DNA from: Alphaproteobacteria bacterium
GTDB taxonomy: Bacteria > Pseudomonadota > Alphaproteobacteria > Reyranellales > Reyranellaceae
Reading direction: 5' to 3'
DNA: 61,442 bases
NCBI GenBank assembly: GCA_947474005.1
Contig: CANJHI010000011.1
Location: 1-61,442 of the forward strand
The position numbers were made by a program, and so were the translations under genes. Numbering within the stretch: position 1 is the first letter of the stretch; the number at the start of each line of letters is the position of its first letter. Positions 46,328-55,669 of the stretch are shown piece by piece. The notes under the pieces were generated by a model. The model worked only from the letters and a program-made list of their open reading frames with translations. It was not told the origin of the DNA and ran no database searches.

Positions 46328-47323
46328 CTAGTCGACCTTGGCGCCGGATGCCTTGATCACCGGCGCCAACCGCCTCTCGTCGGCGGCGCGGTAGGCCGCG
46401 CTGTCGTCGGGACTCAGCCACAGCGGCGTCGCGCCCTGCTTCAGGTAGGTGGCCTTGAGATCCTTGCTCTCCAGCGCCGTCCTGGTGAGCGCCGACAGCT
46501 TTTCGATCATCGCCGGCGGCAGGCCAGATGGCCCGCAGATGCCACCCCAGGAGTTCACCTCGAAGCCCGGCATGTATTCCGCCATGGGCGGGATCTCCGG
46601 CGCCGCGGGGCTGGGCTGCAGCGAGGTGACGGCGAGGCCCACGGCCTTGCCGCCGTGCATCTGCGCCAGCGCGCCGGGAATGTTGTCGAAGATCATGTCG
46701 ACCTGGCCCGCCAGCAGATCCTGGATCGCCGGCGCGCTGCCGCGATAGGGCACGTGTAGCAGATCGATCTTGGCCATGTACTTGAACAGTTCGCCGCTCA
46801 GGTGAACCGTCGTGCCCGAGCCGGACGAGGCGAAGGAATACTTGCCCGGGTTGGCGCGTGCGAGCGCGATCAGCTCCGGCACGGTCTTGGCCGGGATGCC
46901 GAGGCGCACGATCAGCAGATTGGGCAGCGACCACAGCATGCTGACCGCGGTGAAGTCCTTGGCGGCGTCGAACGGCAACTTGGCGTAGAGCGTCGGGGCG
47001 ATGGCGTGTGAGGCAACGCTGTAGAGACCGATCGTGTAGCCATCGGGCGCCGCATGGGCGATGGCGTCGGCGCCGACGTTGCCTCCCGAGCCGCCCTTGT
47101 TCTCGACGATGAACTGCTGGCCCGTCAGCTCGCTCAATTTCTGGCAGGCGATGCGCGACAGCACGTCGGTCGGTCCGCCGGCCGGGAAGGAATTGATGTA
47201 GCGGACCGGCTTGGTCGGCCAGCCGGCCTCGGCGCGGGCGATCCCGGAGGCGAGCATCGGGGCGGCAAGCGCGCCGCCGGCAAGTGCCAGCGCGCGGCGG
47301 CGGGGCAGGGATGCGTTCTTCAT
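46328..47323 (-). CDS. Bug/TctC-family periplasmic receptor (3 of 4)
   Basis: The 331-residue protein has a long signal peptide (PRRRALALAGGALAAPML, cleavage after ARAE) and the motifs WPTKPVRYINSFPAGGPTD, VENKGGSGGNVGADAI and PYRGSAPAIQDLLAGQ. The ATG at 47321-47323 has GAGG ten bases upstream; an ATG three codons earlier lies too close to that site. The same frame stays open far upstream, but that is the antisense shadow of the CocE gene. Confidence 0.9.
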   Translation of the reverse strand: MKNASLPRRRALALAGGALAAPMLASGIARAEAGWPTKPVRYINSFPAGGPTDVLSRIACQKLSELTGQQFIVENKGGSGGNVGADAIAHAAPDGYTIGLYSVASHAIAPTLYAKLPFDAAKDFTAVSMLWSLPNLLIVRLGIPAKTVPELIALARANPGKYSFASSGSGTTVHLSGELFKYMAKIDLLHVPYRGSAPAIQDLLAGQVDMIFDNIPGALAQMHGGKAVGLAVTSLQPSPAAPEIPPMAEYMPGFEVNSWGGICGPSGLPPAMIEKLSALTRTALESKDLKATYLKQGATPLWLSPDDSAAYRAADERRLAPVIKASGAKVD

Positions 47324-47422
47324 GTCGGACATTCCTCTTCGGCCGTTTCCATGCGGACAGGCAGGTTGATGTGCGTGCCTCGAATGGCGAGACTGTGGCA
47401 TTAGAATCACAGAGGGTTGATC

Positions 47423-49249
47423 ATGCCGGACCGCGACGATCTTGGTAGCGCCTGGAAGGTGCCGCCGAGCCGCTACCTCGCCGGCCGGCCGGCCGAATTT
47501 GCCGTGGGTGCGCCTGCGTCGACCTATGTGACGATGCCGGACGGTTGCCGCCTCGCTGTCGATGTGATCCTGCCGGATGGCGAGGTGTCGAGGCGCTGGC
47601 CGACCGTGCTGATCCTCACACCTTATATCCGCCGCTTCGAACTGGCGCCCGGCGCGACCGGCGTCGAGCCGTCGCCCAACACCTATCGCTATCGCGACAT
47701 GTTCGTGCCGCGCGGCTACGCCTTGGTCGTGGTCGACGCGCGCGGCACAGGCGCCAGCTTCGGCACGCGCGATTCGTTCCGTTCGCCGCGCGAGCGCGAC
47801 GACTATCGCGCCATTGCCGACTGGATCGTGGCTCAGCCCTGGAGCGACGGCGCCATCGGCGCCACCGGCATCTCCTATCTTGGGGCCGCGTGCGATTTCC
47901 TCGCCAGCACCGGCCACAAGGCGGTGAAGGCGATCGCGCCCCTGTTCGCGGTCTGGGACACCTGGACCGACAACTATTATCCCGGCGGCATGCTCATCAA
48001 GCGCCTGGCGCTGGTCTATGACGAGCTGATGCTGGCGCTCGACCACGACAGGCGCGAGTTGCGCAGCCAGTTCAGCTATTTTGCCAATCCCGCTCTGCTC
48101 GGGCCGATGCCGGTGGACGACGACACGAGCGGCGCGATCGCGAAGGAAGCCGTGAAGGGCCATCTCGCGAATTTCCGCATGCCCGACTTCATCACCGAAT
48201 TCAAATTCCGCGACGATGCGTTGCCCTACGATCCCGGTTTCACCAGCGCCTCGTTCAGCCCCTACAATTATCTCGACGAGATTCCCAAGGACATCGCCGT
48301 CTACGCTATTTCCGGCTGGATGGACGGTGCGGGCTACGCCAATGGGACGCTGTCGCGCTTTCTGACGTTGCCCAACGCGGAGCGGCGCGTGCTGCTGGGA
48401 CCGTGGGATCACGGCGCGCGGGTCAATGCCTCGCCGTGGCGCGCCCGGCCCGAGCCCGAACTGCCGGTGCTGGGTGAGGTGCTGCGTTTCTTCGATCGTC
48501 ATCTCGCCGGCCGCGAGACTGGCCTCGAGCATGAGGACCCGATCCACTACTTCACCGTCCATGCCGAGGAGTGGCGTGCCGCGAAAAGCTGGCCGCCGGC
48601 CTCGGCCATCCGGCAATTCTTCGCCGCCCCCGGCCATGCGCTCACGGCAGCGCGGCCGAACGACGGCACGTCGGACGAATTACAGGTCGATTTCACCTTG
48701 GGCTCGGGGACGCAGACGCGTTACGAGCGCATCGCCGGCATCGATGCCACGTCCTATTACGCCGACTGGAGCGAGCGCGAACGCGCGCTTCTCTCCTTCA
48801 CGACATCGCCGCTCGACAGCGCCCTGGAGATCGCGGGCCATCCCGTGGTGTCGCTGTGGCTCGCCTCGAGCGAGCCCGATGCCGCGGTCTTCGTCTACCT
48901 CTCGGAAGTCGAGGTGGACGGCACGTCACGCTATGTCACCGAGGGTGTGTTGCGGGCCATCCATCGCGCCGAGGCGCCGTGCCCGCGCGAGTATCGCACC
49001 ACCTGGCCATGGCGGACCTTCGCCCGCAAGGATGCGCGGCCCATGCCGATCGGCGAGCCCCAGCTCCTGCGCTTTGCCTTGCTGCCGACGGCCTGGCGAT
49101 TCTCCAGGGGGAGCCGCTTGCGGTTGTCGATCGCCGGCGGCGACGCCGACCATTTCGTCCAGACACCGCATGGCCGTCCACCATTGCTCACGATCTTCAG
49201 CGGCGGTGAGCATGCGAGCTTGCTCGAATTGCCGACGGCGCAAGGATGA
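47423..49249 (+). CDS. CocE/NonD-family hydrolase (X-Pro dipeptidyl-peptidase S15 type)
   Basis: The 608-residue alpha/beta hydrolase has the nucleophile S151 in GATGISYLGAA, a catalytic Asp in GWMDGAGYANG, a His in GPWDHGARV, and a C-terminal jelly-roll (PepX_C) domain from about 400. Members hydrolyse esters such as cocaine, or acylated amino acids. There is no signal peptide. GAGGG before the ATG at 47423 sets the start. Its stop overlaps the next Bug gene as ATGA, suggesting that the receptor imports its substrate or product. Confidence 0.88.
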   Translation: MPDRDDLGSAWKVPPSRYLAGRPAEFAVGAPASTYVTMPDGCRLAVDVILPDGEVSRRWPTVLILTPYIRRFELAPGATGVEPSPNTYRYRDMFVPRGYALVVVDARGTGASFGTRDSFRSPRERDDYRAIADWIVAQPWSDGAIGATGISYLGAACDFLASTGHKAVKAIAPLFAVWDTWTDNYYPGGMLIKRLALVYDELMLALDHDRRELRSQFSYFANPALLGPMPVDDDTSGAIAKEAVKGHLANFRMPDFITEFKFRDDALPYDPGFTSASFSPYNYLDEIPKDIAVYAISGWMDGAGYANGTLSRFLTLPNAERRVLLGPWDHGARVNASPWRARPEPELPVLGEVLRFFDRHLAGRETGLEHEDPIHYFTVHAEEWRAAKSWPPASAIRQFFAAPGHALTAARPNDGTSDELQVDFTLGSGTQTRYERIAGIDATSYYADWSERERALLSFTTSPLDSALEIAGHPVVSLWLASSEPDAAVFVYLSEVEVDGTSRYVTEGVLRAIHRAEAPCPREYRTTWPWRTFARKDARPMPIGEPQLLRFALLPTAWRFSRGSRLRLSIAGGDADHFVQTPHGRPPLLTIFSGGEHASLLELPTAQG

Positions 49250-50229
49250 AACCGTTGAATGATCCGACGCGGCGTCTCGTGCTGGGAGGCCTGCTTGCAT
49301 CGACGGCGTCCATGCCGGCTTGGGCCGGCGAATGGCCGGAGCGTCCGGTGGCCTGGATCGTGCCGTTTCCGGCCGGCGGCGGTTCGGATCTGTTCGCCCG
49401 TCCGATCGCTGCCCGTGTCGGCGACCGGCTCGGTCAGACGATGGTGATCGACAACAGAAGCGGCGCCGGCGGCACGCTCGGTACGGCCGTCGCGGCGCGC
49501 GCACCGGCCGATGGCTACACCGTGCTAGTGGGCGATACCGGCCTGACCTATGCGCCCGCGATCTATCCCAGGGCAGGCTTCGACTTCGACCGCGACTTCG
49601 CGCCGATCAGCGCGTTCGCCCGTGTGCCGTACGTGCTGGTGATCAATCCGGCCCATCTCGACGTAGCGACCCTCGCGGCGTTCATCGCGACGGCGAAGAA
49701 GAAGCCCGGCGTGATCGATATCGGATCGGCGGGCCTCGGCACCGTGACGCATCTCGCCATCGGCCTGTTCGAGGGACGTACGGGCGTGCAGCTCCATCAC
49801 GTTCCCTATCGTGGCGGCGCGCCGATGCTGCAGGATCTGCTGGCCGGGCAGATCGCCGCCGCCTTCGTTCTGGTCAGCGCCGTCGCGGACCACGTCAAGT
49901 CCGGGAAGCTGCGCGCGCTCGCGGTGGCCAGCCGCCGCCGCGAGGCATTGCTGCCCGATGTGCCGACGGCGCAAGAGGCGGGCCTTGCCGATTTTCGCAT
50001 CACCACCTGGTTCGGCCTGTTCGCGCCGGCCCGTACGCCCGGCGCGGCCCTCGACCGGCTGCATGGCGCCGTGCAGGAAGCGCTTGCGGACGAAGCCGTG
50101 AAGCGCCTGTGGCGGGAGCAGGGCGCCAAGGTCGAACCCGAGAGCCGGGCCGACTTCGCCCGCTTCGTCGCGCGCGACACGGAACGCTGGAGCCGCATCG
50201 CCAAGGCCGCCAACGTGCAGATGGAGTAA
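49246..50229 (+). CDS. Bug/TctC-family periplasmic receptor (4 of 4)
   Basis: The 327-residue protein has a signal peptide (RRLVLGGLLASTASMPAW, cleavage after AWAG) and the motifs WPERPVAWIVPFPAGGGSD, VIDNRSGAGGTLGTAV and PYRGGAPMLQDLLAGQ. The ATG overlaps the CocE-family stop (ATGA), so unlike the other three it has a clear enzyme partner. Confidence 0.9.
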   Translation: MKPLNDPTRRLVLGGLLASTASMPAWAGEWPERPVAWIVPFPAGGGSDLFARPIAARVGDRLGQTMVIDNRSGAGGTLGTAVAARAPADGYTVLVGDTGLTYAPAIYPRAGFDFDRDFAPISAFARVPYVLVINPAHLDVATLAAFIATAKKKPGVIDIGSAGLGTVTHLAIGLFEGRTGVQLHHVPYRGGAPMLQDLLAGQIAAAFVLVSAVADHVKSGKLRALAVASRRREALLPDVPTAQEAGLADFRITTWFGLFAPARTPGAALDRLHGAVQEALADEAVKRLWREQGAKVEPESRADFARFVARDTERWSRIAKAANVQME

Positions 50230-50236
50230 GCGCGCG

Positions 50237-50701
50237 CTAGGTCACGAGGAAGACAGCCTCGACCGAGCAGGCGAAATCAGCCGGGCCGATCGTGCCGACG
50301 GCGAAGCGCGCGTGACGTCCGGCATCGCCCATTATGTCGATCATCATGTCGGAGACCGCGTTGGCGACCAGCGGCTGGCCCTTGAAGTCGGGCGCCGAAT
50401 TCACGAACACGCCCAGCTTCACGCAGCGTTCGATGCGGTCGAGATCGCCGTCGAGCGCGACCTTCAGATGGGCGAGAATGTTGAGCCCCGACAGCCTCAC
50501 AGCGGCCTGGGCCTGTTCCATCGTCAATTCGGCGCCGACCCGGCCGAGGAAAGGACGCTCCGCGCCGTTGAGCGGTGGCTGACCGGCAACGAAGGCGAAA
50601 TCGCGGGCGATGACGACGGGCTGGTAGCTGAGCAGCGGCTTGGTGACGGGCGGCAGGACAAGGCCGAGTTCGGCCAGCCTGCGCTCGATGCGGCCGCTCA
50701 T
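50237..50701 (-). CDS. RidA/YjgF-family protein
   Basis: The 154-residue protein is somewhat longer than classical RidA (about 130) and belongs to the group with an N-terminal helix (MSGRIERRLAELGLVLPP). The conserved Arg/Phe region RHARFAVGTIGPADFACSVEAVF is seen near the C-terminus (ARFAVGTIGPADF). RidA proteins hydrolyse reactive enamine/imine intermediates. Its ATG overlaps the SDR stop by four bases, so it is in the CoA-transferase/SDR operon. Confidence 0.87.
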   Translation of the reverse strand: MSGRIERRLAELGLVLPPVTKPLLSYQPVVIARDFAFVAGQPPLNGAERPFLGRVGAELTMEQAQAAVRLSGLNILAHLKVALDGDLDRIERCVKLGVFVNSAPDFKGQPLVANAVSDMMIDIMGDAGRHARFAVGTIGPADFACSVEAVFLVT

Positions 50702-51459
50702 GTCGCGGCGCCGCCGTTCACCTGGATCATCTGGCCGTTGATGTAGGCGCCGCCTTCGGAGATCAGCAGCCGCGCCGCAGCGGCGACCTCAGTCGGTGTG
50801 CCCATGCGGCCGAGCGGGACCTTGGCCACCGTCTGCTGGCGTGCCTGGGCCGAAGCGTTCTTTTCCTCTGCGTCAGGTGCGATGGGACCTGGCGAGATGG
50901 TGTTGGTCGTAATTCCCTTCGGCCCGAATTCCATCGCCAGGGCCTTGGTGAGGCCCCACACGCCATGCTTGGCAACCGAAACAGGTGCGCGCCCGGCGTG
51001 ACCATGGATTGCGTTCATGCCGGCGAAGTTGACGATGCGGCCCCAGCCCTTCTTCAGCATGCCGGGCAGACAGGCGCGGGAAAGCCAGACCGCAGCGTCG
51101 AGATCGACCGAGATGACGCGTCGCCATTCTGCATCGCTCATCTCCAGAAACGGTCTGTTTGGACGAAGGGCGGCGTTGTTCACCAGCACATCGACGGCAC
51201 CGAATGCCTTGATCGCTGCGGCCGCGATCCGCTTGCATTCCTCCGGCTTGCCGACATCGCCCATGACGACCAGCGCCTTAGCGCCAAGCTTGCGCGCTTC
51301 CTTGGCGACCTTCTCGCAGGCCGCACGATCGCTCGACCCGTTGATGGCGACGTTGAAGCCGTCGGCGGCGAGACCGAGCACGCAGGCGCGGCCGATGTTG
51401 CGACCGCCGCCGGTGATCAGTGCCGTCCTCTTTGTATTGGCCTTCGGAGTGCGGGCCAT
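50698..51459 (-). CDS. SDR-fold protein lacking the catalytic Ser and Tyr
   Basis: The 253-residue protein has the Rossmann features of FabG-like reductases: cofactor motif TGGGRNIGRA (16-25), VNNAALRP (93-100) and the C-terminal INGQMIQVNGG. The catalytic Tyr of YxxxK is V160 (VSVAK, K164 kept), and the catalytic Ser thirteen residues earlier is G147 (NFAGMN). It probably binds NAD(P)(H) but cannot use the normal SDR mechanism. Stop and start with the CoA-transferase gene overlap as TGATG. Confidence 0.85.
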   Translation of the reverse strand: MARTPKANTKRTALITGGGRNIGRACVLGLAADGFNVAINGSSDRAACEKVAKEARKLGAKALVVMGDVGKPEECKRIAAAAIKAFGAVDVLVNNAALRPNRPFLEMSDAEWRRVISVDLDAAVWLSRACLPGMLKKGWGRIVNFAGMNAIHGHAGRAPVSVAKHGVWGLTKALAMEFGPKGITTNTISPGPIAPDAEEKNASAQARQQTVAKVPLGRMGTPTEVAAAARLLISEGGAYINGQMIQVNGGAAT

Positions 51460-52646
51460 CAGATCGCGCCTGCGCTGCGCAGTTCCTTGATCTTCTTCGG
51501 GCTCATGCCGAGGCTCTTGAGCACGGCGTTGGTGTGCTGGCCGAGATCGGGCGTGGGCTTCAGTTTCCTGGGCTGCGGCGAGCCCGTGAGGTTGATCGGG
51601 TTGCCGACCACCTTGATCTCTCCGAGCTTGGGATGCTTGACGCTGCGCGCGATGCCGAGGTGTTTTACCTGCGGCTCGGCGAAGGTCATGTCGATTGAGT
51701 TGATCGGCCCGCACGGCACGCCTGCCTTGTTGAGCGCCCCGATCCAGTGAGCGGAAGTGTTGGTCTTGGTGACCTTGCTGATGCGCTCGTTCAGCGCCTT
51801 GCGGTTCTCCGAGCGCAACGCGGGCGTCGCGTGCTCGGGATGATCTAGCAACTGGCCGCCGCCCATTGCCTGGGCGAAGCGCTTCCACATGCTCTGTCCG
51901 GCGGCGGCGATGTTGATGTAGCCGTCGCTGGTCGGGAACACGCCGGTCGGAATCGAGGTCGGATGGTCGTTGCCCGCCTGCTTGGGTACCTCGCCCTTCA
52001 TCAGCCAGCGCGCGGCCTGGAAGTCGAGCATGAAGATCTGCGCTTCGATCAGCGAGGTGTGGACCCACTGGCCCTTCTTGGTGCGTTCGCGATTGTAGAG
52101 GGCGAGCGTGATCGCCTGGGCAAGCAGCAGGCCCGCCGTGAGATCGCAAATGGGAATGCCGACGCGCATCGGCCCGCGACCGGGTTCGCCGGTGATCGAC
52201 ATCAGCCCGCCCATGCCTTGGGCGATCTGGTCGACGCCGGGGCGTGCCGCGTCCGGGCCGCTCTGGCCGAAGCCCGCGATCGAGCCGTAGATGATCTTCG
52301 GGTTCACTTTCTTGACCGACTTGTAGTCGACCTTGAGGCGGTACTTCACGTCGGAGCGATAGTTCTCGACGATCACGTCGGCTTTCTTCGCGAGCTTCAT
52401 GAAGATCGCGTGGCCTTCCTTGCTCTTGAGGTTGAGCGTGATCGCCTGCTTGTTGCGGTGCAGGTTCTGGAAGTCGAAACCGTGACGCGCGCCGCCCATC
52501 GAATCGGTCGTCGCGCCCGGCTCGGGTGGCTGCTCGATCTTGATCACTTGCGCGCCCCAGTCGGCGAGCTGGCGCACGGCGGTCGGGCCGGCGCGATGGG
52601 CGGTGAGGTCGAGGACCTTGATGTGGGAGAGAGGAAGCTTGGCCAT
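51459..52646 (-). CDS. Family III CoA-transferase (CaiB/BaiF)
   Basis: The 395-residue protein has the family N-terminus KVLDLTAHRAGPTAVRQLAD, the GSIAGFGQSGP segment and the catalytic Asp139 in RPGVDQIAQGMGG. The usual LAGP is RAGP here. It is coupled with the crotonase-like gene (five bases upstream) and the SDR-like gene, which points to a CoA-ester pathway whose substrate I cannot name. Confidence 0.9.
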   Translation of the reverse strand: MAKLPLSHIKVLDLTAHRAGPTAVRQLADWGAQVIKIEQPPEPGATTDSMGGARHGFDFQNLHRNKQAITLNLKSKEGHAIFMKLAKKADVIVENYRSDVKYRLKVDYKSVKKVNPKIIYGSIAGFGQSGPDAARPGVDQIAQGMGGLMSITGEPGRGPMRVGIPICDLTAGLLLAQAITLALYNRERTKKGQWVHTSLIEAQIFMLDFQAARWLMKGEVPKQAGNDHPTSIPTGVFPTSDGYINIAAAGQSMWKRFAQAMGGGQLLDHPEHATPALRSENRKALNERISKVTKTNTSAHWIGALNKAGVPCGPINSIDMTFAEPQVKHLGIARSVKHPKLGEIKVVGNPINLTGSPQPRKLKPTPDLGQHTNAVLKSLGMSPKKIKELRSAGAI

Positions 52647-52651
52647 GGTGT

Positions 52652-53440
52652 TTACCGTCCCTTGAACATCGGCTTGCGTTTTTCCATGAAGGCGCGGCGG
52701 CCTTCCTTGAAGTCGTCGCTGTCGAAGCAGGCCACCGCCATCTTCTCGAGCTTCGTGTGGTCCTGCTTGGACTCGGGCTTGGCGATCTCGCGCGCTGCCG
52801 CCTTGGCGAGCGCGATGGTGAGCGGGGCGTTCTGGGCGATGGCGCCGGTGATGCCGTCGACCATGGCATCGAGCTCGGCATCGGCCGCGACACCGTGCAC
52901 CAGGCCCATGTCGTAGGCCTCCTTCGACGAATACTGCTTGGCCGTGAACAGGAACTCCATGGCGCGCGGCAGTCCGACGATGCGCGAGAAGCGCTCGATG
53001 CGCAGGAATCCGTAGCCGAGGCCGAGCTTGGCCGCCGGCACGCCGAAGCGCGCGCCTTCGTTGCAGTAGCGCAGGTCGCAGCAGGCGGCGAGGTTCATGC
53101 CGCCGCCGATGCAATAGCCGGTCACCTTGGCGATGGTGGGCTTGGAGAAATTGTAGAGCGACTCGTAGCCTTCCTTCGAGATGGCGTCGTAGCGGACCTG
53201 CGCCTCGGCATTGGCGCGCTCGCTCTCGAACTTGGAGATGTCGGCGCCCGATACAAAGGCCTTGCCGCCGGCGCCGCTGACCACCACGCAGCGGATCTCG
53301 GGATCGGCATCGAAATCCTTCAGGATCGCCACGAAGCTGTCCCACATGTCGAGGGAAACGGCATTGAGTTTGGCCGGATTGTTGAAGACGAGATGTCCGA
53401 CTGCGCCGTCGCGCCGTCCGAAGAGCTTTTGTTCCTGCAT
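52652..53440 (-). CDS. Crotonase-fold (enoyl-CoA hydratase/isomerase family) protein lacking both catalytic Glu
   Basis: The 262-residue protein has the crotonase fold with oxyanion-hole segments AFVSGADISKF (61-71) and YCIGGGMNLAACCDL (109-123). The two glutamates of true hydratases are replaced: N116 in GGGMNLA (normally GGGxELA) and A136 in FGVPAAK (normally FGxPE). Thioester binding should be kept, but the reaction is probably not simple hydration. The ATG at 53438-53440 follows GGAGG. Confidence 0.88.
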   Translation of the reverse strand: MQEQKLFGRRDGAVGHLVFNNPAKLNAVSLDMWDSFVAILKDFDADPEIRCVVVSGAGGKAFVSGADISKFESERANAEAQVRYDAISKEGYESLYNFSKPTIAKVTGYCIGGGMNLAACCDLRYCNEGARFGVPAAKLGLGYGFLRIERFSRIVGLPRAMEFLFTAKQYSSKEAYDMGLVHGVAADAELDAMVDGITGAIAQNAPLTIALAKAAAREIAKPESKQDHTKLEKMAVACFDSDDFKEGRRAFMEKRKPMFKGR

Positions 53441-53518
53441 GCCGCGATCCTCCGATAAGGTGGGGAATATAGCGCGCGCCGGGCGATTTGAATAAGGTAA
53501 GCGCAACAGGGAGGAAAC

Positions 53519-54586
53519 GTGGCCTCAGTCGAACTGAAAGGCCTTACAAAGCACTATGGTGCGGCCGTTGCTGTGGACGATGTATCGCTGCGCGTCGAGC
53601 ATGGCCAGCTCGTGTGCCTGCTGGGCCCGTCGGGCTGCGGCAAGACGACGACCCTGCGGCTGATCGCGGGCTTCATCGAGCCCTCGGCAGGCGAAATCAT
53701 GGTCGGCGACAAGAGACTGTCCTCGCCGTCGCGCACCGTGCCGCCGGAAGGCCGCAACATGTCGATGATCTTCCAGAGCTACGCGCTGTGGCCACACATG
53801 ACGGTAGCCGAGAACGTCTCGTATGGCCTGCGCATCCGCAAGCTCGACAAGGCCACGATCGACGCCAAGCTGAAGGCGATCCTGACCACGGCCCGGCTAG
53901 AAGCGCAGGCCGAGCGCTATCCCGGCGAGCTGTCGGGCGGCCAGCAGCAACGCGTGTCGCTGGCCCGCGCGCTGGTGGTCGAACCCGAGACGCTGCTGCT
54001 CGACGAGCCGCTCAGCAATCTCGACGCCAACCTGCGCGAGGAGATGCGCTTCGAGATTCGCCGTCTGCACGATCAATATCGCTACACCACGGTCTACGTG
54101 ACCCACGACCAGTCCGAGGCCATGACCACGGCCGACCTGATCGCGGTGATGAACCACGGCAAGGTCGAACAGCTCGGGCCGCCGGAGGAGATCTATGGCC
54201 GGCCGCGCTCCGAGTTCGTCGCGCGCTTCATCGGCGGCTCGAACATCCTGCGCGGCACGGCGCTCGATGCGAGCCATGTCTCGATCGCCGGCACACCCGT
54301 GCGGGCGACCGGCCGCACCCTGCAGGCGGGCAAGCCGGTGGCGGTGTCGGTGCGCCAGCACGAGATCGCCATCGCCCTCGAAGCGCCACCTTCCGGTGCG
54401 GACAATCGCCTGCGCGCCGTCGTGGCGCGGCAGGTCTTCCTCGGCTCGGCGCGCGACACCACCGTCCAGCTCGACGACAAGACCGAGCTGCGCGTGACGG
54501 CGCCGCCCGGCCAGAACGTCGCGCCGGGTCAGGCGGTATGGCTGCATCTGCCGGCGGAGCAGTGCCGGGCATTGGCGGAGGACTAG
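53519..54586 (+). CDS. ABC transporter ATP-binding protein (ferric iron / small-solute type)
   Basis: The 355-residue ATPase has Walker A GPSGCGKTT, signature LSGGQQQRVSLARAL, Walker B LLLDEPLSNLD, the H-loop VTHDQSEA, and a C-terminal TOBE domain (about 280-355). The start is GTG at 53519 with GGGAGG directly upstream. It leads a four-gene operon with two binding proteins and one double-length permease, as in FbpABC-type importers. Confidence 0.9.
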   Translation: MASVELKGLTKHYGAAVAVDDVSLRVEHGQLVCLLGPSGCGKTTTLRLIAGFIEPSAGEIMVGDKRLSSPSRTVPPEGRNMSMIFQSYALWPHMTVAENVSYGLRIRKLDKATIDAKLKAILTTARLEAQAERYPGELSGGQQQRVSLARALVVEPETLLLDEPLSNLDANLREEMRFEIRRLHDQYRYTTVYVTHDQSEAMTTADLIAVMNHGKVEQLGPPEEIYGRPRSEFVARFIGGSNILRGTALDASHVSIAGTPVRATGRTLQAGKPVAVSVRQHEIAIALEAPPSGADNRLRAVVARQVFLGSARDTTVQLDDKTELRVTAPPGQNVAPGQAVWLHLPAEQCRALAED

Positions 54587-54589
54587 CGC

Positions 54590-55666
54590 ATGACCACGAA
54601 GCTCACGCCTGGGAAGCTCACGCGACGCCATGTGCTGGCGGCTTCGGCCACAGCGACCGGTGCAGCGTTCGTGACGCCGGTGCGCGCGGCGCCGCCCGAG
54701 GCGCAGCAGATCACGCCGGCGCTGATCGAGGCGGCGAAGAAGGAGGGCAAGGTCACATGGTACACGTCGGTCGACCTGCCGGTGGCGGAGAAGGTCGCCA
54801 AGGCCTTCGAGGCCAAGTATCCGGGGATTACGGCTCGGGTGGAGCGCTCGGGCGCGGAGCGCAACTTCTCGCGCATCGGCCAGGAGTACGCGAGCAAGAT
54901 CTATGTCTGCGACGTCGTGAACAGCTCCGATGCCGCCCACCTCATCGTCTGGAAGCGCGGCGGACTGCTGGCGCCCTACGTGCCGCAGGACGTGGCGCAG
55001 TACTTCCCGCCCGAACACAAGGACCCCGACGGCATGTACGCCTCGTGGCGGATCACGCTTTCGCCGATCGCCTACAACACCAGGCTGGTGAAGCCGGAGG
55101 ATGCGCCCAAAGGCTTCGCCGACCTGCTCGATCCCAAATGGATGGGCAAGATCGTCAAGGCGCATCCGGGCTACAGCGGGACGATCATGACGGCGACCCA
55201 GCAGCTCAGCCGCGATCTCGGCTGGGGCTATTTCGAGAAGCTTGCCAAGCAGAAGGTCATGCAAGTCCAGTCGGCGGCCGACCCACCGAAGAAGCTGGCG
55301 CTGGGCGAGCGCGCCGTGATGGCCGACGGTGGCGAATATGTCGTGTCCGAACTCAGGACACGCGGCGAGCCGATCGAGGAAGTCTATGCCATTGAAGGTA
55401 CGCCGCTGGTCACCGGTCCGTCCGCCATCATGGCGCGTGCGGCCAACCCCAACGCGGCGCGGCTTTTCACCGCCTGGTCGATGACGGCCGAGGCGCAGCA
55501 GATGAACGTTGATGTCGGCGCGTTGCGTTCCGCCCATCCGTTGGTCAAGGAGCGGCCCGACCGCCGCAAGCTGGCCGACGTGAAGACCCTGCGCGAGGAC
55601 GCCGCCGCCGTCGCCGACCAGGCCGACGACATCAAGGCCCGCTACACCAAGCTGTTCAAGGTCTAG
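54590..55666 (+). CDS. Periplasmic binding protein, iron-type ABC transporter, paralogue A
   Basis: The 358-residue protein has a Tat-like signal (TRRHVLAASATATGAAFV, cleavage after VRAA). The body is a family 1/6 type solute-binding protein (LIEAAKKEGKVTWYTSVDLP, VERSGAERNFSRIGQEY). No paired iron-coordinating tyrosines are obvious, so the solute is open. It is about half identical to the next gene by eye, with many shared blocks such as KPEDAPKGFADLLDP. Confidence 0.87.
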   Translation: MTTKLTPGKLTRRHVLAASATATGAAFVTPVRAAPPEAQQITPALIEAAKKEGKVTWYTSVDLPVAEKVAKAFEAKYPGITARVERSGAERNFSRIGQEYASKIYVCDVVNSSDAAHLIVWKRGGLLAPYVPQDVAQYFPPEHKDPDGMYASWRITLSPIAYNTRLVKPEDAPKGFADLLDPKWMGKIVKAHPGYSGTIMTATQQLSRDLGWGYFEKLAKQKVMQVQSAADPPKKLALGERAVMADGGEYVVSELRTRGEPIEEVYAIEGTPLVTGPSAIMARAANPNAARLFTAWSMTAEAQQMNVDVGALRSAHPLVKERPDRRKLADVKTLREDAAAVADQADDIKARYTKLFKV

Positions 55667-55669
55667 ACC

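Noticed and set aside
46328..48637. 769-codon minus-strand frame as one long protein
   Set aside because: Only the part up to 47323 is a Bug receptor with a signal peptide. The upstream part is antisense to the CocE-family gene.
29475..50229. Tripartite tricarboxylate transporter (TctABC)
   Set aside because: Four TctC-type receptors are present, but there is no TctA or TctB membrane gene in the window.
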